A DNA stretch of 64,000 nucleotides from Branchiostoma floridae (Eukaryota > Chordata > Leptocardii > Amphioxiformes > Branchiostomatidae), in contig NC_049980.1 of NCBI RefSeq assembly GCF_000003815.2, positions 7,320,018 to 7,384,017 of the forward strand, given 5' to 3'. The position numbers and the translations under genes are program-made. The stretch's first letter is position 1; each line of letters opens with the position of its first letter. The notes beneath the pieces are model-generated. The model ran no database searches, had not been told where the DNA came from, and saw only the letters and a list, made by a program, of their open reading frames with translations. Of the stretch, positions 1 through 64,000 are shown one piece after another.

Positions 1-669
1 TGGTGACCATCTATCATCTTCTTCATAGTTTACACTCCTTTGCGGTTAAGACCAGACATTGTAAATATTTTACATAAAGCTATCTGTACATATGTCTCAA
101 TACTTTACCTTTTGTGACCACATCTGAACTGTCAGCAGCAACACCTGTCCTGCAATACAATGTTAACCAGTCAGAATTGCCCTGAAGAAGGTGATAGACA
201 GTCACTGAAATCTTAGAAAGTAAAGCAATGGAAAAACAGTCCATTTAGTAAAAATCACGTCAGCCCAGCTGACGAGACTGACTGAAGATCGCCAGAGCTG
301 GAAGTCACTAGTGAACAGCCTTACTGCCCCTACGGCCACCTGAGCTATGGGACGAGTGAGTGAGTGAGTATTGAAAATTCAGGCTAGATCAAGAAGTGCG
401 ATGTGTTAAAGAGAATTTTTCAAATCGATTACACAGTATACCATACAAGTTTTTGATTGACAAATCCTTTTCTTATCGTAGCAGACAGGCTTGCCTTTTG
501 GGCAGACTATATTGAAGACCTGCAAGAGGTCACGAACAGGCCTGCAGGAAAACATCCCACCTTTTCAACAGTAAATCCATATGAACACTGGGCAGTCTGG
601 TGCCCTCTTGTCTATACAACATTCTCCCACTGGGGTGATTTAAACACTGTCTGGTTATCTCATTCCAGT

Positions 670-803
670 AGGTAACGCACGTAGTCCAGTGGTTAGTGGC
701 CCTGCGTTGATTCCTACTGAGTTTCTCACCCGGCATACACACCTGCATGCACTGAAAGGGTTGCATTTTTTCGGACGAGACATTTAGCCATGGTCTACTG
801 TTT
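670..803 (+). mobile_element. tRNA-derived SINE, left part, interrupted by a LINE
   Basis: The start has an A-box-like stretch (GTAGTCCAGTGGTTAGTGGC). The 3' part (GACATTTAGCCATGGTCTACTG) resembles the tail of a second copy at about 23,960-24,095 (AATAAGCTATGGTCCACTG). The B box is degenerate. The element appears to continue after the LINE insertion at 2183, where ATTGTG follows just as ATTGTA does in the other copy. Confidence 0.5.
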
Positions 804-2182
804 TTTTTTTGTTTTTTTTTTGATTTTTTTTTTTTTTTTTTTAATTTTTTTATTGCATTTCACAGAAAAGCACAGATTTACAGAAATCAAAAGAAATTAC
901 AAAAGTTGAAAGAAAGTACAAAACACAGACCACGGATCCAAAATAATATATCATAAAGGTGGAAATAAACGAACGAAGGCTACAGTGAAAAAACATTTAC
1001 AACAACTGGTATTCAATCATCTGAACATAGTTAAGGATAACAACGAAGATGGATACTACATGACAGGTAATATGGACAAGTGGAGAAGAAAGTAGAACAA
1101 TGCCAATGGAAGATAGCAATGGACCAATTAATTAGCAAGGTTAAATGGGAAAGACTCCCATTTACTAAAATGGATATCTAATTTGTTCCTTCTCTCTGCT
1201 ATCATATATTCTGTCTTGTAATATCTCTTTACATACGAAATGTAATGATTTACAACTAGTTTTTTGTCTCTCTGTATGAAAATATAATGTTTGGCCACTA
1301 GAATTAACAAATTCTCGATTACATTACAATTTTCAGATATGTCACCTAAAATAACTGTCTGAAAGTCCAGATGTAAGGTTTTATTTACTATTGTTTTAAA
1401 CCATATTTCTAAATCTGTCCAAAAAGTAACAACTCTAGGGCAGTCCCAGAATAAGTGTCTAATGGTCTCTACTTCCTCACAATGTGCACAGTTCGGGCTA
1501 TTTAGAATTTTCCAGATGTGTAACATTTTCTTTGTGGCTAACAATCTGTGCAATATTTTATATTGAAAAATTCTTAGTTTCGGGCATATAGTCAGTGCAT
1601 AAACTAATCTAAAAACCCATTTCCACGGGAAAATTGTATTAAATTCATCTTCCCAGCGTCTTTGTATGTTCAGTGGGTTTCTATTTTCTGATTGCAAAAA
1701 GGATGTATAGATAATTTTGTTTATTTTAGTTGCCTTCAGCCATACGTAATTTGCTGTATGAGGTAAGATAGGGCCTATTACTGGTGTGTTGTCTAAAAGC
1801 TTTTTTTTCCAGTTTCGCGGTATTGCAGATAATATCTGATTGTACTCTAGCTTATCAAATGCTGTACCGAATTTAGCAAGAAGGCCATTGTAAGATAAAA
1901 AGCGTCCATTTGTATCCAAAAGGTCATTAATGTAATAAATTCCATGTTTAAGAGGTTTTTCCCATATAATAGGCGTATTTTCGATTACGATACTTGAGTT
2001 GCACCATAAGAGTTGTGCTTGTATCTCTTTCAAAGTTTCAGGAGGTTTAAATTGGAAAGAAAGCCATGCTTTCAAAACATCTTTGAAAAAGGGATTAGGA
2101 GAGACAAGTAATCTAATAAAAACATTATTCATTTGATCAGTGGATATCTTTGTTGCGATATCCTTCCCCAAGGACAGTTGTA
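804..2182 (-). mobile_element. 5'-truncated L1/Tx1-like LINE, 3' end only
   Basis: On the minus strand this is the last part of a non-LTR retrotransposon ORF2 followed by a short 3' UTR and an A-rich tail, seen here as T runs at 801-850. The flanks carry a 9-bp direct repeat, CTACTGTTT, at 795-803 and 2183-2191, consistent with target-primed reverse transcription. The endonuclease and reverse-transcriptase domains are missing, so this is a dead copy. The L1/Tx1 assignment rests on the zinc-knuckle C-terminus and is tentative at clade level. Confidence 0.8.
1128..2171 (-). pseudogene. LINE ORF2 C-terminal fragment with zf-RVT zinc knuckle
   Basis: A 347-residue open frame with no in-frame stop. 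It contains CAHCEEVETIRHLFWDC, a C-x2-C-x7-H-x4-C knuckle followed by a Phe-Trp motif, typical of the region downstream of reverse transcriptase in L1-like ORF2 proteins. The first Met is simply the first one after the truncation point and is not a true start. A full-length ORF2 would be roughly three times longer. The intact frame suggests a fairly recent insertion. No enzymatic domain remains. Confidence 0.8.
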
Positions 2183-5100
2183 CTACTGTTTATTGTGTTT
2201 GTTGAAAACAGCTAGCTATAGGGGAATTTCCCTAGTACAATGCACCTAAACAAATACGTACTGTATGTACATTGTAGCATCTGTCTTCTCTGTCATGAAC
2301 AGTGGAAGAGTGACCACTTTTTGGCTATCCCTTACTACAAGTAGATAAATTTCCACCATGAACACAAGCATTAGAAATCCTGTCTATAGTGACCACCAGT
2401 CCTTAGACCAGATTCTATTGCTCCTATATGAGTTGTCTTCTTGGGTAATTTTGACTGTACTTTTAAAGGCATCCAATAGTTTCCCCATCCACTCTTGAAA
2501 GCTTACCAACGTATAAGTTATATTCTGAGATGTGGAAGATTTTGTGTGTGGGAGCCACTTCATTGCTGTAAGAGATTGAAACAGACCTGTTAAGGTCAAG
2601 TAGTTCGTTAGCATACATGTATCTCTGGGTAGCATTGACCTTCCTTTGTGTTACATACAATGTCATGTACAATGTACATTTTGTGCCACCTTTCCACTAT
2701 TGGCCACATCCACTGAGTAACCAAAGATTTGACTAATCTCTCAGCACATTTCATATATAAAGGAATTTTCTTTACATTTTGCATGTTTTGTTGTCTTTAA
2801 AGTCTTACTTTTACATACTTCCTCATAAGTCCACAAAGTTAACGGTAGCACAAATCCAAATTTGCCTTTGTCACAATTCTAAACTGGGGCCCGGCTGGGC
2901 AGCTTTTGGGAATTTAAAGTTTGATATAGAAGATACCAAACTACACAAGATGTAAAAATGATAGTAGTGGGCATTATTCGTTATACTTTCACATATACAT
3001 TTGTACATTATCTATTTTTTTAATCCACAAACAGCCTGATCAGGCCACAGTTTGGAAATGTGACGGTAGCCTAACATAGCCGTCTAGTAAGAAGAGGGCA
3101 TCAAATGACCAATAATCAGAGTTTTTTTCTTTACATTTTGCATGTATTGTTGCCTTTCAAGTCTTACTTTTACATACACACACATGTATTGCAGAAAAAT
3201 TCCACTTACAAAGTCAAGGATACATGTAAAACAAATCCATACAATTTGGTACAGTTGCTCAAAAACAATAGTCTAGTGAAAAGATGGAATCAAAAGAATC
3301 AATACTGGCAATAATCAGAGTTTAGTTTAACCTTAGAAGGTCATAGACACAGGTGGTAGTTACAACTCTCAACTCTCATTGGCTGTTGTATATTGATTTG
3401 TTGAATCCCAAAAGACATTGAGATTGGCCAGACCATTCATTGTGCCCTTATCTAAAACCTTCTGTCCACATCTCGCTATTGGGATAATCCAATAGGTAGA
3501 AGCTCAGACATTTAATACAGCTCAGAAGCTGTTATCGTCTGAGCTGTTAGCAGACAGGCCAATAACTTGAGAAGCCTTTTCAGATATGTCATGTACGCAC
3601 TAGATATCTTGAGAAGTGTCACATTCGTTTCAGTAGACAAGTTATCAAAAAGGCCTCATTCCTTCGATTATATGGATGACATATGCACGGCCATCAATTT
3701 TTGTCTGTTTGATAAAAGCAAAAGCTTACCACTGTCCTGTAGATTTTACAAAGTAGCTGCAAAATGAGCATTTTATATGCATTGCAAAAAATGTCAGAAA
3801 ATGGAAACTAATTTTGTAGAAAATTCATTCTAGAGTCAAACAAGAAAAAGTAAAGCTCTGTGTTTAACACAGTCATTTTTTCAACCTTACTAATCTGATT
3901 ACAGAATAAAGGCAATTGTTTTCTGGGAAAATCTTTTTTCTCTTCATGCTTGTAACAATCAGCTTGGGGTTCCCACAGGATGTCCTCTATATAATCTAAT
4001 CAACATAGCCAAAAGCTATATAAGAAGATGCTTGTTTTGTTGTTATGTCCACATATTGTCTGTAGCACAAACAATGTCTGTTTTTGTACCTGAAGGTGCA
4101 TGACTATATGCTGGAAGTGATGGTAAATGACACAAAACCAAACCCTCTATGGATTTTGTCCTTTTATTCTGGGAGATGCTAGAGCTATTCCAGGTGCAAC
4201 TCAAGTTGACAGGCTGTGAATGAAACACGGGCCTGTCTGCCATTTGCTGACATAATTCACAATAGGCCTATTACCGGTAGTGTATGCTGCTGAATGACAT
4301 AATCCAGAACATAGATCTGCACATGGAAATGTCTTTAATTCCGTTGTGCCTGCCATTTTCTGTGACTATGTTTGGGTAGTCTTTGTTCAGATAATCCTTC
4401 AAGAGTTATGATGTAAGCCATATTTTAATCTAAGAAAATGCCACGTGACAACTACTAAGAATGATTTTGCAGTCTTCTGTGGTGAAGCAAGCAAGGAAGT
4501 TCTACATATTGTGCTTTTTATTTGCAAGGATGTTTAAAAGACTTTTAAGATTGGTATTGTTTGTTGCACATATATAGTGACTATCAGTTTTTCATTCATA
4601 CTGCTGTATGTAAAGGCAACATGCCTTTAAACTGTCTAGTACCTTAAATCTTGAAATCTTGAACTACTTTTACAATTTTCACTGTGACCTCTTACCTCAA
4701 AATCATAACACTGCAATTAATTACTATGTATTGTACTGTTCTTTAGAACTGTTTCAGCCACCAATCTTAAACAAAACCTCATATTTCCTCTTACTACAAT
4801 ACAAAACCACCACAAATGTAAAATGTAGATACAGTAGTTGTGTTGATGGTAACGATATGCTTTGTAAATGTGTGCTGATCATCAGGGGAATTCATTAGGA
4901 TATGCAGCTAAGTGCACCATCCATATAACATGCCAGCTCACATACGCTGAAGACCGACTTAGCCCAAAGTCAGGTCGTCTCCCTGGAGGTGACCTGACAT
5001 TTAGAAGGCTCAGTCTTTTATCACGAAGGGGAAGATTCCGAACGTTCGCAACAGTTTGGCAATCACGACGGAATTATGTACATTCCGGAGATCAAAGCTG

Positions 5101-5270
5101 ATGGGAGAGTTTCAAAGAAATGTACTCCTGGGAAATTCTGGTAGCTTTATTAGTAGGAAGCCAAGTTCATTACTAATTGATGGAATGTAGGAAAGTAAAG
5201 TACTGGTTTGCTTAGCTGTTGATATGAAGTGTCCTTTGGAGGCTTACCAACCCAGCAAATACATGTACCT

Positions 5271-5707
5271 TAGGGCTGGGTACCGGTACAGAAAATTCAG
5301 GTCCAGGTCCGGTTCAGGTCCAGAGGATCAGGTCCAGGTCCGGACCTGAACCTGGACCTGATTCAGTATGACTTATACCAATGGGCCATTTCACTACAAA
5401 GAAATCTGTTTGGTGGAGTATTAGACATAACACTGGCGTTTTAAAATACTACAACGCTAATAACTGCACCTGTACGATTGACTGTAAACATTGGTAGAAA
5501 TTACTATAAACTCTACTCTACTTCACTCTTGTCATTTTCTTCCAACTGCAAGCGCCAAAACGTATGAATGCCTGATAAATTAATATGTTAATTTTCTAAT
5601 CGGTCCAACATCCGGTCCACCTAATTTTTTCAGGTCCGGTTTTTCTGGACCGGTCCAATAAGAAAAAACGGTTTTGTACCGGTACGCTGTACCGATACCC
5701 AGCCCTA
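5271..5707. mobile_element. hAT-type non-autonomous DNA transposon (MITE)
   Basis: The 437-bp element has terminal inverted repeats reading TAGGGCTGGGTAYCGGTAC from each end and 8-bp target duplications ATGTACCT at 5263-5270 and 5708-5715. An 8-bp duplication with a TAGGGCTGGG-type terminus is characteristic of the hAT superfamily. Inside are several GGTCCAGGTCCGG motifs in both orientations and no transposase frame, so it depends on transposase supplied elsewhere. Confidence 0.85.
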
Positions 5708-5751
5708 ATGTACCTGTATATTATGTACATACACAATGCACACAACCACAC

Positions 5752-5756
5752 ACATG

Positions 5757-5801
<45 letters not shown>
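5752..5801. repeat. CA dinucleotide microsatellite
   Basis: About 50 bp of nearly uninterrupted CA repeats with one CAAA interruption, just downstream of the hAT-type element. Likely length-polymorphic. Confidence 0.9.
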
Positions 5802-5862
5802 TTATCATGCATGTATGAATGGTGTGTGAATGTCTTCCAAATGCAAACAAGCCAAATATTAC

Positions 5863-6390
5863 AATCCGATACTGAAGTTTTTTTCTTCTAAGTGCTTCTC
5901 CAATACTGAACCCTTTTTGCATGAAGAGTTTCTCCAATACTGAAGCCTGTTTTCTCTCTGAAAGTTTCTCCAATACAGAAGCTTTCATCCTTCTAAGAGT
6001 TTCTCCAATACTGAAGCCTTTCCCTCTAACTTGTCTAAGAGTCTACAGTGCTGAAGTCTTTTCCCTTCTTAGAGTTTCTTTGATACTGAATCACTTTTAC
6101 CTTTTAAGATTTTCTCCAATGCCAAGGTCTCTTTCCATCTAACTTGTTTAAGAGTGTCTGTAATACTGAAGCCTTCTTCCTTTAAAGAATTACTTTAATA
6201 CTGATTCCCTTTTTCTTCTAAGAGTTTTTCTAATACCAAATCATTTTTCCTTCCAAGATTGCTCCAATACTGAAGATTTTTTCCTTCCGATATTTCTTCA
6301 GTTCTCAATCCCTTCTCCTTCTCCTTCTCGTTTCTCTTAAACCAAAGTGTTTTTCCTTCCAAAATTGCTACAGTACTGAATTGTTTTGCT
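5863..6390. repeat. Degenerate pyrimidine-rich minisatellite abutting exon 1
   Basis: About 14 degenerate units of roughly 35-37 bp, each carrying a version of CTCCAATACTGAAGCC followed by a TTTTTCCTTCTAAGAG-like pyrimidine tract. The array runs into the acceptor of the first visible exon, so its last unit supplies that exon's polypyrimidine tract. Open frames on both strands here are artefacts of the repeat. Confidence 0.85.
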
Positions 6391-6407
6391 TTCCTTCTCT
6401 TTTCCAG

Positions 6408-63579
<57,172 letters not shown>

Positions 63580-64000
63580 CAACATATTACTGATAGTTCT
63601 TCTAGGTACCGGCACGATGGATATGGTGTCTCGTGTAGTCATTGTGCTGTTGGTAGACAAATTTTCTGTGTGGTGCAAAGAAAAAAGAAAAAACCATGTC
63701 TGTGTCTGTAAAGCGCACTGCATTGCACTTTGTAGTAGAAGTAGACTGTTGCTGCAAAATGTGGTGTTCAATTTCGTCTGTACAAAACTGTTGACTCTGT
63801 GGTGATCTGTTGTCGCGCCTAACTGTTCTTCGTGCAGAGCAAAAAAAAAAGTATGACGTTACTGTGTCCATACAGCAGCGCCTTTCAAGTACTGAACAAT
63901 ACGTCCACACATTATCAATGTTTATCATCACAAACATCTCTTTAAGGGCAAGGATGTACATACTTCTGAAGATCAAAACAAACTACACCTCTTCTCTACC
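63580..64000 (+). other. Start of 3' UTR or 3' flank
   Basis: No AATAAA seen before the window ends. A donor-like TTCTAG|GTACCG lies 26 nt after the stop. An A run at about 63,841 is genomic. Transcript end not determinable here. Confidence 0.6.

Larger units (their letters stand above)
1..6407. other. Upstream intron or 5' flank, no ferlin exon recognised
   Basis: Exon 1 of this window opens in mid-domain with an acceptor site, so this stretch is at least partly intron. I found no open stretch resembling C2A or the C2A-C2B linker. What can be named is a SINE, a LINE fragment, a hAT-type MITE, a CA microsatellite and a pyrimidine-rich minisatellite, each listed separately. Positions 181-370 look like another dispersed repeat ending in a short GTGA run, but I cannot classify it. 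Positions 2192-4900 show nothing beyond possible repeat remnants. Positions 4920-5100 are locally richer in CpG, with an open frame but no recognisable protein. Confidence 0.7.

Noticed and set aside
4868-5101. 77-residue Arg-rich open frame in a CpG-richer stretch
   Set aside because: No similarity to C2A or to the C2A-C2B linker and no consistent splice phases; could be a repeat or regulatory block.
5596-5988. 130-residue minus-strand open frame
   Set aside because: It runs through the hAT-type element, the CA microsatellite and the minisatellite; the Cys/Val run is translated CA repeat.

Overview
The window is animal genomic DNA, most probably from an amphioxus (Branchiostoma) or a close invertebrate deuterostome. 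The reasons are a single intron-rich gene with short exons in long AT-rich introns, many small non-autonomous transposons, tRNA-derived SINEs, and local near-duplicates beside 100-N gaps of the kind unmerged haplotypes leave. The species call is an inference; the gene call is firm.

One protein-coding gene, an otoferlin (type II ferlin), runs left to right across about 57 kb. The first exon I can read is 6408-6539 and the last stop codon is at 63579. Spliced, the exons encode about 1,810 residues with splice phases that agree throughout. In order they give C2B, C2C, FerI, a helical FerA-like stretch, FerB, C2D, the degenerate C2de, a highly charged linker, C2E, C2F and a C-terminal transmembrane anchor. 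No DysF domain lies between FerB and C2D, which separates it from dysferlin and myoferlin. The start codon and C2A are not in the window and should lie upstream of position 1. Exon 4 is interrupted by an assembly gap.

The most notable result is the alternative-exon architecture. Two 36-nt exons 74 nt apart (49431-49466, 49541-49576) encode two versions of calcium-binding loop 1 of C2E and look mutually exclusive. Two complete terminal exons (62660-62840, 63399-63579) each encode a full membrane anchor and stop. A series of 18-nt and 48-nt phase-0 candidate microexons (26167-29136) would lengthen loop 3 of C2D. Further candidate cassettes lie in the charged linker (43987-44010, 45681-45713) and before C2E (47419-47508). 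Together they would let one gene make many otoferlins that differ in calcium-binding loops and membrane anchor. Splicing itself cannot be seen in genomic sequence; this is inferred from frame, splice sites and paralogous similarity.

Region by region: 1-6407 is non-coding, with a 5'-truncated LINE nested in a SINE, a hAT-type MITE, a CA microsatellite and a pyrimidine-rich minisatellite that abuts the first exon. 6408-12287 is C2B; 14535-17158 is C2C, with two gaps nearby; 17508-23741 is FerI to FerB, including a minisatellite built from an exon/intron junction; 24404-30018 is C2D with the microexons; 30584-31963 is C2de; 32353-46504 is the charged linker, whose introns carry a 1-kb foldback element with ten perfect TGACGTCA palindromes; 47419-52756 is C2E; 53894-58098 is C2F; 60256-63579 is the anchor. 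I see no second host gene, no rRNA or functional tRNA gene and no CRISPR array.
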